Below the pieces are notes generated by a model, which was not told the DNA's origin, made no database searches, and was given only the letters and a program-made list of their open reading frames with translations. Source: Terriglobia bacterium (GTDB lineage Bacteria; Acidobacteriota; Terriglobia; Terriglobales; Acidobacteriaceae). Taken from it: a stretch of DNA of 64,000 nt. The position numbers and the translations under genes are program-made. Positions 27,931 through 36,230 of this stretch are shown piece after piece; the first letter of the stretch is position 1; every line of letters begins with the position of its first letter. Location: the NCBI GenBank assembly GCA_020073465.1, contig JAIQFC010000002.1, positions 248,001-312,000 of the forward strand. The letters are read 5' to 3'.

Positions 27931-28821
27931 GTGTTCAAGATCATCCACGCCCAATTCATTGCCCCCGGCATCAAACGGTTCGTCTTGGAAGCTCCTCGGA
28001 TTGCCCGCAGGCAGAAGCCGGGACAATTCGTCATTCTGAGGATCTATGAGGAGGGCGAACGGATTCCGATCACGATCGAGAACTCTGATCCGGCACGGGG
28101 CACAATAAGCATCGTCGTGCAATCGGCAGGGAAGACGACCAACCTTTTAAACACACTCAACACCGGTGACAGCATTCTTGATGTGGTCGGGCCGTTGGGC
28201 AAGCCGTCCGAAATTCAGACGTTCGGCACGGTGGTGGTGGTCGGCGGCGGGGTCGGAACCGCAATGGCGTATCCCACCGCGGCGGCGCTGAAGCGGGCCG
28301 GAAATCGCGTGATCTCGATCGTGGGCGCAAGGAACAAAGAACTGGTGATTCTCGAGCCAGAGATGCGCGCGGTGAGCGATGCCCTGATCATCACGACCGA
28401 CGACGGCAGCTACGCCGACAAAGGCTTTGTAACGGACAAGCTGCGGCAGTTGATTGAGAACGGAACCCGTATTGACCTGGTGCTCGCGGTTGGCCCGATC
28501 GTGATGATGAAAGCCGTTGCTGAGATGACGCGGAAGGAAAACATCCGGACCATGGTCAGCCTCAATCCCATCATGATCGACGGCACGGGAATGTGCGGCG
28601 GCTGCCGCGTGCTGATCGACGGCAAGAGCGAGTTTGCCTGCGTCGACGGCCCCGAGTTCGATGCCCACAAAGTGAATTTCGAAGTACTGGTGCGGCGCAA
28701 TGCCATGTACCGTGAGGCAGAGCAGCGTTCCATGGCGGAGTTCCAGCGGCTGCTGGAGGCAAAGCACACCGGCCAGAAGGTTGAGCAGTCATGTGCTGCA
28801 GCCCGAGGAGCCGAGCGATGA
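27931..28821 (+). CDS. nfnA: NADH-dependent ferredoxin:NADP oxidoreductase subunit NfnA-like (FAD/NAD-binding, 2Fe-2S)
   Basis: A 296-residue protein of the ferredoxin-NADP reductase fold, as in the small subunit of Nfn/sulfide dehydrogenase (SudB). The FAD part has RRQKPGQFVILRIYEEGERIPITI, the NAD part VVVVGGGVGTAMAYPTAAALK, and the C-terminal CGGCRV plus later Cys bind a 2Fe-2S cluster. Start GTG 27931 sits three bases after GCGGAGG. Its stop overlaps the next start by one ATGA, indicating a tight two-gene operon. With NfnB it probably performs electron bifurcation between NADH, NADPH and ferredoxin; orientation in vivo is unknown. Confidence 0.85.
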   Translation: MFKIIHAQFIAPGIKRFVLEAPRIARRQKPGQFVILRIYEEGERIPITIENSDPARGTISIVVQSAGKTTNLLNTLNTGDSILDVVGPLGKPSEIQTFGTVVVVGGGVGTAMAYPTAAALKRAGNRVISIVGARNKELVILEPEMRAVSDALIITTDDGSYADKGFVTDKLRQLIENGTRIDLVLAVGPIVMMKAVAEMTRKENIRTMVSLNPIMIDGTGMCGGCRVLIDGKSEFACVDGPEFDAHKVNFEVLVRRNAMYREAEQRSMAEFQRLLEAKHTGQKVEQSCAAARGAER

Positions 28822-30266
28822 GCCCAACCGCCAAGAAGTCGCTGAACCCACTACTCCCACGCGACCGCATGAAGGTGCCGCGGCAACCGATGCCGGAGCA
28901 GCCAGCCGAGGAGCGTGCGCACAATTTCACCGAAGTCAACCTCGGTTACAGCCCCGAACTAGCGCGGCAGGAGGCCCTGCGCTGCCTGGAATGCGCCAAG
29001 CCGACTTGCACGGATAGTTGTCCTGTAGGTGTGAAGGTCAAGGAATTCGTGGAACTGATCGTGGTTGGCGACTTTCTGGGAGCGGCAGCGAAGATTCGCG
29101 AAGATAACGTGCTGCCCGCCATTACGGGAAGAGTCTGTCCGCAGGAAGATCACTGCGAAGGCAAGTGCCTGTTGTCGAAGAAAGTAAAGCCCTTGGGCAT
29201 CGGCTATCTGGAACGCTTCGTCGCCGACTACGAGCAGCGCATGGGAACTCACATTGTTCCGAACGTGCCGCCGACCGGGAAGAAAGTTGCTGTTGTGGGC
29301 AGTGGTCCCTCCGGCTTGACCGTAGCCGGAGACTTGATCCAGAAAGGCCACAAGGTCCGCGTCTTCGAAGCCCTGCACGAGTTGGGCGGCGTACTGGTCT
29401 ATGGCATCCCTGAATTCCGCCTGCCCAAGCAGATCATCCGCGAGCAACTGGACTACATGCGCGAGATGGGAGTTGAGTTCGAGACCGACGTCGTGGTCGG
29501 AAGAACGGTGACCATCGACGAACTCATGGGCCAAGAAGGCTACGACGCGGTTTTCATCGGCACCGGCGCCGGGCTGCCCCAGTTCATGAACATCCCCGGA
29601 GAGCATTTCAATGGTGTTTATTCGGCGAATGAATTTCTGACCCGGATCAATCTGATGAAGGCGTACAAGTTTCCTGTATATGACGAGCCCATGCTTGATC
29701 TGCATGGAAAAGATGTGGCGGTGATCGGCGGCGGGAACACTGCATTAGACGCGATCCGCTCCGCTCTGCGCTTGGGAGCGCGAAAGGCGTACGTCATCTA
29801 CCGGCGTAGCGAGGCAGAGATGCCCGCGCGAATCGAAGAAGTTCATCATGCCCAGCAGGAGGGCATCGAGTTTCACATGCTGACCGCGCCCGTGGAGTTC
29901 CTTTCCGACGGCAAAGGCTGGCTCCAGGCAGCTCGCTGCGTGCGCATGGAACTGGGAGAGCCGGATTCCTCCGGCCGCAGACGTCCCGTGCCCATTCCGG
30001 GATCAGAGTTTGATATGCCTTTGTCCGTGGCGGTGATTGCGATTGGCACTAGTGCCAACCCCATCGTGCAGAGCACCACGCCCGGCTTAGGCACCAACAA
30101 GCGCGGCTACATCCAAGCCAGCGAGGAAACGCAGCGCACGACACGCAAAGGGGTCTTTGCCGGCGGTGACATTGTGACTGGAAGCGCCACCGTGATTCTG
30201 GCAATGGGAGCGGGACGCCGGGCCGCGAAGTCGATTCACGAATATTTGACCGCCGGCCAGTGGTAA
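28818..30266 (+). CDS. nfnB: Glutamate synthase small-subunit-type NADPH oxidoreductase NfnB-like
   Basis: A 482-residue protein of the GltD/NfnB family. N-terminal Cys motifs CLECAKPTCTDSCPVG and later GRVCPQEDHCEGKC bind 4Fe-4S clusters. The FAD domain has VAVVGSGPSGLTVAGDLIQKGHKVRVFE and the NADPH domain has VAVIGGGNTALDAIRSALRLGA. No GltB gene is present, and pairing with NfnA supports transhydrogenase rather than glutamate synthase. The start ATG at 28818 overlaps the nfnA stop. Together with the ferredoxin-reducing oxidoreductase at 14-17 kb, it could convert reduced ferredoxin into NADPH for GdhA. Confidence 0.87.
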   Translation: MSPTAKKSLNPLLPRDRMKVPRQPMPEQPAEERAHNFTEVNLGYSPELARQEALRCLECAKPTCTDSCPVGVKVKEFVELIVVGDFLGAAAKIREDNVLPAITGRVCPQEDHCEGKCLLSKKVKPLGIGYLERFVADYEQRMGTHIVPNVPPTGKKVAVVGSGPSGLTVAGDLIQKGHKVRVFEALHELGGVLVYGIPEFRLPKQIIREQLDYMREMGVEFETDVVVGRTVTIDELMGQEGYDAVFIGTGAGLPQFMNIPGEHFNGVYSANEFLTRINLMKAYKFPVYDEPMLDLHGKDVAVIGGGNTALDAIRSALRLGARKAYVIYRRSEAEMPARIEEVHHAQQEGIEFHMLTAPVEFLSDGKGWLQAARCVRMELGEPDSSGRRRPVPIPGSEFDMPLSVAVIAIGTSANPIVQSTTPGLGTNKRGYIQASEETQRTTRKGVFAGGDIVTGSATVILAMGAGRRAAKSIHEYLTAGQW

Positions 30267-30285
30267 GTCCGTCCTTTGCGCGCGG

Positions 30286-30323
30286 TGTGATTGCCATCAC
30301 CTCCGGGAGCGACTCTTGTCACT
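30286..30323 (+). promoter_or_regulatory. Tandem Crp/Fnr-type operator upstream of the small Cys protein
   Basis: TGTGATTGCCATCACC (30286-30301) and, 22 bp later, AGCGACTCTTGTCACT (30308-30323) with an intact right half. The sites end 95 bases before the start codon. Confidence 0.45.
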
Positions 30324-30418
30324 GTCTCAGGAACCGTCTTTGTCATCTAATCACGATGTGAGGACGCCGTGCGGAGCGGCACGCGAACTCACGAAAACTC
30401 CTCACGAAGAGGGCGGAT

Positions 30419-30673
30419 ATGGTTAATGATGACGTTGTGAAGTGCCCGCTGTGCGGCGGATTTACCCATGTGGAGAACCAGGAGCTGCTGGCGGCTCTGA
30501 AGCAGCCTAAGATCCGGGAGCAGGTTGAGAAGTATGTTGCCGACCTGCTGGCGTCCCCGCTGGAGGAGTTGGCGGGAGTGGGCGTTGCGAAGCCGGTGGT
30601 CAAGGACTTCCAAAAGGAAGTCCACAGCTGGAATCCCTGCGTGCCCATGTGGAAGAGGAGCGCGAAAGAGTAG
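30419..30673 (+). CDS. Small Cys-containing protein, function unknown
   Basis: An 84-residue protein. It begins MVNDDVVKCPLCGGFTHVE, where CPLCGG looks like half of a zinc knuckle, and has a helical middle (ELLAALKQPKIREQVEKYVADLLASPL) plus a conserved-looking NPCVPMW end with a third Cys. I do not recognise the family. ATG 30419 is preceded by AGAGGGCGG. Its own Crp-class operator suggests it belongs to the same regulon as nfnAB, which lies directly upstream. Confidence 0.65.
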   Translation: MVNDDVVKCPLCGGFTHVENQELLAALKQPKIREQVEKYVADLLASPLEELAGVGVAKPVVKDFQKEVHSWNPCVPMWKRSAKE

Positions 30674-30697
30674 TGTCTCTGGTTGAAGGCGTGCTGA

Positions 30698-30703
30698 GAT
30701 AAT
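30698..30703 (+). promoter_or_regulatory. -10 box of probable leaderless promoter for the aminotransferase
   Basis: GATAAT lies nine bases before ATG 30713, with no ribosome site between. Confidence 0.4.
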
Positions 30704-30712
30704 AACTACAGA

Positions 30713-31957
30713 ATGTCTACACTGTGGAAGTCCCGCTACGCAGTACGGACGCTCGGGGTCAAGAGCTCGGCCATCCGTGAGTTGTTAAAAGTTACCCAAC
30801 GTCCTGAGATCATTTCCTTCGCCGGTGGCCTGCCGGCGCCCGATGTTTTCCCGGTAAAGCGATTCGAGGAAGCCTGCCACAAAGTGTTGACGGAGCACGG
30901 CGCTCAGGCCCTGCAGTACGGCGCCACCGAAGGCTACGAGCCGCTGCGGGAGATGATCGCCAACCGCATGGCCCGCTACGGGATCTTTGCCAAGGCTGAG
31001 AATGTGCTGATCACGTCGGGTTCGCAGCAGGCTCTCGACCTGATCGGGAAGCTCCTCATCAATCCCGGAGACCGCGTCCTGGTCGAAGCACCCACCTACC
31101 TCGGAGCCCTGCAGGCCTTCGATGTATACGGAGCACAATATGTGTCCGTGCCCGTCGACGACGATGGCTTGCTCACCGCGCACCTGGAAACCTCTCTGCG
31201 CTCCGGTCCCAAGTTCATGTATGTGTTGCCCAACTTCCAGAATCCTGCGGGCGTGACCTTATCCGCACAGCGGCGGCATGATCTGATCATGCTGGCAGAC
31301 AAGTACGGCATTCCCATCATCGAAGACGATCCCTACGGCCAGCTACGCTACGAGGGAGAGCACCTGACGCCGCTGGTTGTGCTGGATCGCGAAAACCTGC
31401 GCCGGGATGACGGGTTCACACTGGGCAATGTCATCTACCTGAGCACGTTCTCAAAGACGCTGGCGCCCGGAATCCGTTTGGCATGGATGGTCGCGCCCGA
31501 TGATGTCATCTCGAAGCTTGTGCAGCTCAAGCAGGGCGCAGACCTCCATACCTCGACCTTCAACCAGTTCGTTGCTTACGAGGTCGCCCGCGATGGATTT
31601 TTAGACGAGCACGTGAGGCTGATTCGCCAGGTCTACCGCGAGCGCCGCGACGTGATGCTGCAGGCGCTCGAGACCTTCTTCCCCCCGGAAGTTACCTGGA
31701 CGCATCCCAAGGGAGGCTTATTCCTTTGGGCTACCATGCCCGACGGCACGGACTGCCAGGCGCTGTTCCGCGCGGCCTTGGCGGAAAACGTCGCCTTTGT
31801 GCCCGGAGACAGTTTCTACGCCAATAACGGTCATGAGGGCGGCCGGCACATGCGGTTGAACTTCTCCTTCTCGCAGCCGGAACAGATCCGCGAAGGAATC
31901 CGCCGTCTGTCCATTGCCGTGAAGATGCAATTGCGCTCCACGCACGTGACCGTGTGA
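30713..31957 (+). CDS. PLP-dependent aminotransferase, 2-aminoadipate/MocR-type class I
   Basis: A 414-residue fold type I aminotransferase. It begins near SSAIRELLKVTQRPEIISFAGGLPAP, which is typical of the 2-aminoadipate transaminase (LysN-like) and valine/aromatic group. The PLP lysine lies in STFSKTLAPGIRLAW, the PLP-phosphate and pyridine residues in TSGSQQALD and EDDPYGQL, and the NFQNPAG motif is conserved. It lacks a GntR head. It likely transfers amino groups between a broad set of amino acids and 2-oxoglutarate. The exact substrate is unknown. Confidence 0.9.
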   Translation: MSTLWKSRYAVRTLGVKSSAIRELLKVTQRPEIISFAGGLPAPDVFPVKRFEEACHKVLTEHGAQALQYGATEGYEPLREMIANRMARYGIFAKAENVLITSGSQQALDLIGKLLINPGDRVLVEAPTYLGALQAFDVYGAQYVSVPVDDDGLLTAHLETSLRSGPKFMYVLPNFQNPAGVTLSAQRRHDLIMLADKYGIPIIEDDPYGQLRYEGEHLTPLVVLDRENLRRDDGFTLGNVIYLSTFSKTLAPGIRLAWMVAPDDVISKLVQLKQGADLHTSTFNQFVAYEVARDGFLDEHVRLIRQVYRERRDVMLQALETFFPPEVTWTHPKGGLFLWATMPDGTDCQALFRAALAENVAFVPGDSFYANNGHEGGRHMRLNFSFSQPEQIREGIRRLSIAVKMQLRSTHVTV

Positions 31958-32057
31958 AGGCGAAAACAGACCTCGGACCTCAAGAAGATGCCCCCCGCCA
32001 CAAATGAGTCTTCCTGAGGCCTGACGGCTGATCGCTATTGGGATATGTTTCATAAAC

Positions 32058-32130
32058 AGTTTTGAAAGGGCACGGCTTCCAGCCGTGCCGTAAAGAGCCC
32101 CCAAGAATCAGGGCTTCAGCCCCTGAGGTC
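32058..32130. repeat. Palindromic intergenic elements
   Basis: GGCACGGCTTCCAGCCGTGCC and AGGGCTTCAGCCCCT are adjacent short palindromes of REP type. The 31958-32306 gap contains these, a CAGACCTCGGACCTCA fragment and the paired operator below. Confidence 0.75.
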
Positions 32131-32171
32131 CGACCAACATACCATCGGCAGCAATGTAGGAAACGCGTTTT

Positions 32172-32209
32172 GGTGACTGTGGTCACAATTTGCGGTGATG
32201 CAGGGCACC
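32172..32209 (+). promoter_or_regulatory. Tandem Crp/Fnr-type operator upstream of the CXXCH protein
   Basis: GGTGACTGTGGTCACA (32172-32187) and GGTGATGCAGGGCACC (32194-32209), start to start 22 bp, ending 97 bases before the ATG. Confidence 0.55.
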
Positions 32210-32306
32210 GCGTTTCTGGAGCCACTCTCACAGACTAAAGATGCGTGGGGTGCGTCCGCCTTGGACGTTGGGCCGGCCAAACGAGGACGCGGCCAGGAGG
32301 TGACCT

Positions 32307-32873
32307 ATGTCAGCCACAGTTCTGATTGCGCTCGTTGTCCTGGTGCTGGCGGTGGGACTCTTCATGTCGGGTGCCATTCCAGCTGTGCGTGCCTTCTTTG
32401 GCTATCGCGGGAAACGAATCGTTACCTGCCCCGAGACCCACAAACCTGTATCAGTCGAGGTCGACGCGAAAGAAGCCGCGATTGGCGCATTCTTGAGGGA
32501 GCCGACGCTGCGGCTCAACCAGTGTTCGCGGTGGCCCGAGCGTCAGGACTGCGGCCAGGATTGTCTGCAGCAGATTGAGGCCGATCCTGAGAAGTGCCTG
32601 GTGTGGAATATCGTCTCAAAGTGGTATGAAGGAAAAAGTTGCGCGTTCTGCCACAAACCCATCGGTCCACTGCATCATCTGGATCATGCACCTGCCTTGT
32701 TGGGGCCTGATTTCAAGACTACCGAGTGGAAGCGAATGCGGCCCGAACAGCTTCCTGAAGTGTTTGCGACGCATCAACCCGTCTGCTGGAACTGCCACAT
32801 CGCTGAGACCTTCAGACGTCTGCATCCCGAACTCGTGACCAACCGGAAGCCGGAAGTGAAGCGGATGGGGTGA
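32307..32873 (+). CDS. Membrane-anchored protein with two CXXCH motifs (possible cytochrome c)
   Basis: A 188-residue protein. An N-terminal hydrophobic helix (VLIALVVLVLAVGLFMSGAIPAV) is a membrane anchor, followed by a soluble part with many Cys: CPETHK, CSRWPERQDCGQDC, then CAFCHK near residue 112 and CWNCHI near residue 158. Two CXXCH sequences are the signature of covalent heme c attachment if the domain faces the periplasm. Zinc binding is the alternative. AGGAGG six bases upstream fixes ATG 32307. Its tandem Crp-class operator groups it with redox genes. I do not recognise a named family. Confidence 0.7.
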   Translation: MSATVLIALVVLVLAVGLFMSGAIPAVRAFFGYRGKRIVTCPETHKPVSVEVDAKEAAIGAFLREPTLRLNQCSRWPERQDCGQDCLQQIEADPEKCLVWNIVSKWYEGKSCAFCHKPIGPLHHLDHAPALLGPDFKTTEWKRMRPEQLPEVFATHQPVCWNCHIAETFRRLHPELVTNRKPEVKRMG

Positions 32874-32949
32874 TCATTTCGTGCGAAGCGGCCGCGGGCT
32901 GATCCCAACACGCAGCGTTGTTCAAGCAGGCCTGGGCGAACCAACCGGA

Positions 32950-33789
32950 TTACGGATGCCGGTGCAGCACGTGCGTGGCGATGTCTGGCCAAAATTCGCG
33001 GAACACGTTCGTCAGCGCGTCCCGGCCAATCGCGTATCCATACCTCGTGGCGAGCGCCCCGGCCGTCCGGCTCTTGCTGGGGTAATACGCGATCGAGATT
33101 CCTTGCGCCATGCCCCTACCCAGAAGTTCGGAGATATTGAAGCTATTGTGTCCGTGATAGTCGGGTGTGATCGCAATGCGAGAAGCTGAATAAGCAGCGC
33201 GCTTCCAGAAGCCGCCCTTACCCATGGCGTAGTACCGCTCGTCCTGATGGAACACTGAAGGTAGTGCGAAGATGACGAGGTAGTTGCCGTCCGTCTTGTC
33301 GAGACAGCCTCGCCAGTAGTATCTCCCATATCCGGCAATGCCTTTCCCGAGCTGCGGGTGCGCATTGGACCCCTCAGCCATGAGCGAGGTGATACCCACG
33401 AAGACAAAAGACGAGTAATCGAAACTGTTCCGGGTCGCGATCATGAAGGCCTGCTTCGGCGTGGGCGGAGGTGGGTGTGCGCCGGCGCTGACCGCGCGGA
33501 AATTGGGCATCACGCCCAGGATTCGCTTGGGTTGCTGTTTGTCGGGAGTGCCCTGATCCGCAGGCTCCACACTTTGGCCTGGAGCTTTCGCATCGGACCG
33601 TTGGGTATTGCCGCCAGCGCTCGATGTCCCAGATGGTTCCGGCGGAGAGGCCTGCTGGGGGCTATGCGTATCAGGCGACGACGTTTCAGCAGATTCCGGA
33701 GTTACGGCTGGCGCCAGGGATAAACCGCGCTCTTGCGCCCACAAAGTTTGTACGAACAGAATAAGAACCAGCGACAGAAACGAACGCAA
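32950..33789 (-). CDS. Secreted protein of unknown function
   Basis: A 279-residue protein with a signal peptide (RSFLSLVLILFVQTLWAQ), a Pro/Ser/Gln-rich low-complexity stretch (about residues 30-90), and a conserved-looking C-terminal domain (PPTPKQAFMIATRNSFDYSSFVFVGI ... GRYYWRGCLDKTDGNYLV ... HQDERYYAMGKGGFWKRAAYSASRI) that resembles hypothetical acidobacterial envelope proteins. The start is TTG 33789 after GGGGGAAG. No function can be assigned. It is convergent with the CXXCH gene. Confidence 0.7.
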   Translation of the reverse strand: MRSFLSLVLILFVQTLWAQERGLSLAPAVTPESAETSSPDTHSPQQASPPEPSGTSSAGGNTQRSDAKAPGQSVEPADQGTPDKQQPKRILGVMPNFRAVSAGAHPPPPTPKQAFMIATRNSFDYSSFVFVGITSLMAEGSNAHPQLGKGIAGYGRYYWRGCLDKTDGNYLVIFALPSVFHQDERYYAMGKGGFWKRAAYSASRIAITPDYHGHNSFNISELLGRGMAQGISIAYYPSKSRTAGALATRYGYAIGRDALTNVFREFWPDIATHVLHRHP

Positions 33790-34185
33790 GCAGTATCTTC
33801 CCCCTCTGTATGTTGAGATGCGAATGCTTCAGCTGAGTTTTCCGTTTTCCATTCCGATTCCGGCAACGGTAATCCTTCCCCAATTCGACCCTGAAAACAC
33901 CATCTTGTCTGAATTCAAATCCTACCGGCACCAGAAGAGTAGTTTGGTCATTCTAGCAGTCAGGCTCCGCAAGCTCGTCCATAGCATCGAGGACAGGCAA
34001 AGGCTTGCCGACCATCGAAATAATCCGGGGCATCCATTCCTGCATCGGGATAGATGCACCGAGGCTATAACGGTTGCCTACCACAAGGCAATAAGGGGCA
34101 CGTTACTATAGGAACGGGCAATCACGGCCAACCGCACGAGGCTAAGTTGGTCGAAAATACAACGATCTCATACGCGAGGGAACAT
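33790..34185. other. Intergenic region without recognised gene
   Basis: About 400 bases. A plus-strand open frame around 33820-34111 has no homology I recognise, no ribosome site and unusual composition, so I do not call it. The end carries GAGGGAACAT, the ribosome site of the next gene. Confidence 0.6.
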
Positions 34186-34431
34186 ATGGCAGAACCAACG
34201 TACGAGGAACTCAAGGCACGCCTGTCACAGTTGGAAAAGGAAGTAGAGACCAAGAAACGCAGCGGCGACCTGATCTTTAAGGTCGGCGAAAAAGGCGGCG
34301 TCAGTGTGTACGGGCTGGGCCGTTTTCCCGTCACCCTGTACTACGAGCAATGGAACCGGCTGTTGGGCGCCGCTGAGGACATCAAGACCTTTATGGAAGA
34401 TAACAAGTCCAGGCTGAAGCTGAAGGAGTAG
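34186..34431 (+). CDS. Small protein of unknown function
   Basis: An 81-residue protein: an acidic/basic coiled N-terminus (TYEELKARLSQLEKEVETKKR) followed by a short beta segment (DLIFKVGEKGGVSVYGLGRFPVTLYYEQWNRLL) and a helical end. The KVGEKGGVSVYGLGRFPVTLY part recurs in small acidobacterial and cyanobacterial proteins as far as I recall, but no function is known. ATG 34186 follows GAGGGA. It may be a protein-binding module. Confidence 0.7.
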   Translation: MAEPTYEELKARLSQLEKEVETKKRSGDLIFKVGEKGGVSVYGLGRFPVTLYYEQWNRLLGAAEDIKTFMEDNKSRLKLKE

Positions 34432-34438
34432 GAGAGCA

Positions 34439-34722
34439 AGTTCTCAGTTCTCGGTTCTCAGTAAACCCAACTGTTCTGGCGTCGCTCGCAGCCGCCTTGA
34501 TGAGGCGTCATGTTGAGCGCAGCCGTCCTTCAGGCGGAGCGAAGCATCCCGCGCGCATCTCGTCAGTTGTGAAACGACACCGGCCCCGGCTGTCCCCGGA
34601 ATTGCTTCCGGAATGACTAGAACCAAGAACCGAGAACTACGAACCGAAACTGACACTGACAACTGCGAACTGCGAACTGCCCTGTTACTTCCGGGATGAC
34701 TGAGAACCGGGAACTGAGAACT
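34439..34722. repeat. Inverted degenerate heptamer repeats around an intergenic segment
   Basis: The arm at 34439-34462 is the reverse complement of 34699-34722 with one mismatch over 24 bases. Both are made of CTGAGAA-type heptamers, with more degenerate copies at 34620-34680. A TCATGTTGAGCGCAGC repeat copy lies inside at about 34507. No gene is present in 34432-34748. Confidence 0.85.
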
Positions 34723-34734
34723 GGTTTTTCACGC

Positions 34735-34740
34735 TATAAT
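34735..34740 (+). promoter_or_regulatory. -10 box of probable leaderless promoter for the glycosyltransferase
   Basis: TATAAT, a perfect -10 hexamer, lies eight bases before GTG 34749 and no ribosome site fits between them. Confidence 0.5.
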
Positions 34741-34748
34741 AAAAAAAC

Positions 34749-35726
34749 GTGCCCAAGTACTCCATAGTCGTCCCACTGCACAACGAGCAGGAGAACGTCA
34801 CCGACCTCTACGACCGCCTGAAAGCGGTGATGGAGGCGCACGGGGAAAGCTTCGAAATCGTGCTGGTGGACGACGGCTCCAGCGACCACACCTTTGCCAT
34901 GCTGCGCGAAATCGCGGCTGTGGACAGCCGTGTGACGGTCGTGAAGTTGCGCCGCAACTTTGGACAGACCGCCGGCCTGGCTGCCGGTTTCGACCATGCC
35001 CGCGGAGAGTACATCATCGCCATGGATGGCGATTTGCAGCATGATCCTGCCGACATCCCGATATTTCTGGAAAAGATTGCGGCGGGGTACGACATCGTCA
35101 GCGGCTGGCGCAAAGTGCGCGTGGACAACTTCTGGATGCGGCGTATTCCTTCGCGCATTGCCAACTGGATGATGGCTAAGCTGAGCGGCGTCGATATTCA
35201 TGATTTCGGCACCACCTTCAAGGCCTACCGGCGCGACATTCTGGAGCAGGTGCCGCTGTACGGCGAGTTGCACCGGTTTATTCCGGCTCTGGCTTCGTGG
35301 CATGGAGCGTCGATTTGCGAAGTGCCCATCCGCAATGTGAACCGCGAACGCGGGGTCTCACATTATGGGATCACCCGCACCTTCCGCGTGTTTTTTGATC
35401 TTCTGACGATCCGATTCCTGCTGCGCTATCTCTCGCGGCCCCTGCACTTCTTTGGCACGTTCGGTATGGTCAGCATTTTTGGTGGCAGCGGCATCGTGGT
35501 CTGGCTGGCAGCGGAGAAGTTCCTGCGCCATGTGCCGGTGATGGCCGACCACGGACCGCTCATGATGGCAGCTCTCGGCCTGCTGCTCGGTGGCCTGAAC
35601 CTGCTCGCCATCGGTCTGCTGGGCGAAATGCAGGTTCGCCACTACCACGAGCCCAGCCGACGGGCACCCTACTCCGTCGACCGCGTGCTTCGTTCGCAAA
35701 ACGAAGAACACAGCGTCTCCGAGTAA
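34749..35726 (+). CDS. Family 2 glycosyltransferase, dolichyl/polyprenyl-phosphate type
   Basis: A 325-residue membrane-associated glycosyltransferase. The GT-A domain shows SIVVPLHNEQENV, EIVLVDDGSSDHT and MDGDLQHDP (the DxD-type nucleotide-sugar/metal site), and FGTTFKAYRRDI. The C-terminal part has two transmembrane helices (about 235-260 and 275-300). This layout matches polyprenol-phosphate mannose/glucose synthases and ArnC-like enzymes that charge lipid carriers for envelope glycan assembly. The sugar is unknown. Start is GTG 34749. Confidence 0.9.
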   Translation: MPKYSIVVPLHNEQENVTDLYDRLKAVMEAHGESFEIVLVDDGSSDHTFAMLREIAAVDSRVTVVKLRRNFGQTAGLAAGFDHARGEYIIAMDGDLQHDPADIPIFLEKIAAGYDIVSGWRKVRVDNFWMRRIPSRIANWMMAKLSGVDIHDFGTTFKAYRRDILEQVPLYGELHRFIPALASWHGASICEVPIRNVNRERGVSHYGITRTFRVFFDLLTIRFLLRYLSRPLHFFGTFGMVSIFGGSGIVVWLAAEKFLRHVPVMADHGPLMMAALGLLLGGLNLLAIGLLGEMQVRHYHEPSRRAPYSVDRVLRSQNEEHSVSE

Positions 35727-36128
35727 GAGACACTAGCTTTTCTTAGCGTTCTTGACGGCGTTCCTTCGCGAACTTTGCGGTTCAATGCTTTTTTCCTGAT
35801 AAGTTTTCCACAGTCGAATCCCCACCGTGTGACATCCGCCCTTTTCGTCCACAGGGACCCATCCCCTACTCTGGAAGGGTAGGTGCCGGATGTAAAGCCG
35901 CGCGGTCCTAGGAAACCCCCGGCCCCCGCAACCTCCCCACGTGAGTGAGGGACAGAGGGACATCTGCTCAGGGCGCGTCAGTGAGGCTACCCTGGATAGC
36001 CCAGGGCTGGCGCCCGTTGTTGGGAGTGATCACTTCCATGTTAGAAAGCAGGCCACAAAGGCCGGAAAAAAGGGAACGCACCAGGAAAACGACAACGAGA
36101 AGGATCGGTTAAGCTAAACGACAACCAG
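35727..36128. other. Intergenic region between glycosyltransferase and RAYT 2 REPs
   Basis: About 400 bases with a TTCTTAGCGTTC...CGAACTTTGCGG repeat remnant (about 35738-35785). I see no supported gene. A 76-residue minus-strand open frame at 35733-35963 has no sign of selection. Confidence 0.55.
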
Positions 36129-36132
36129 ATGA

Positions 36133-36226
36133 AAGGTCCCGGAGGGACCACCGCCAATAGCCCACCCCTTCAGGGGGGTAATCATCAACCCGTTGTCACC
36201 AGTCCCGGAGGGACGACTGCAAGGCC
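36133..36226. repeat. REP palindromes upstream of RAYT 2 (GTCCCGGAGGGAC family)
   Basis: GGTCCCGGAGGGACC starts at about 36137, CACCCCTTCAGGGGGG follows, then AGTCCCGGAGGGACGACT at about 36209-36226. The same family reappears after the gene and as a cluster at 41724-41925. Confidence 0.85.
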
Positions 36227-36230
36227 CGCC

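Noticed and set aside
28818-30266. Annotation as glutamate synthase small subunit
   Set aside because: There is no large subunit gene nearby and the partner is an NfnA-type reductase, so a transhydrogenase role is more likely.
33820-34111. Plus-strand open frame before the small protein gene
   Set aside because: No ribosome site, no recognisable family and high His/Arg composition.
36129-36230. N-terminal extension of RAYT 2 from the ATG at 36129
   Set aside because: The extension reads through REP palindromes, and the family N-terminus begins at 36231.
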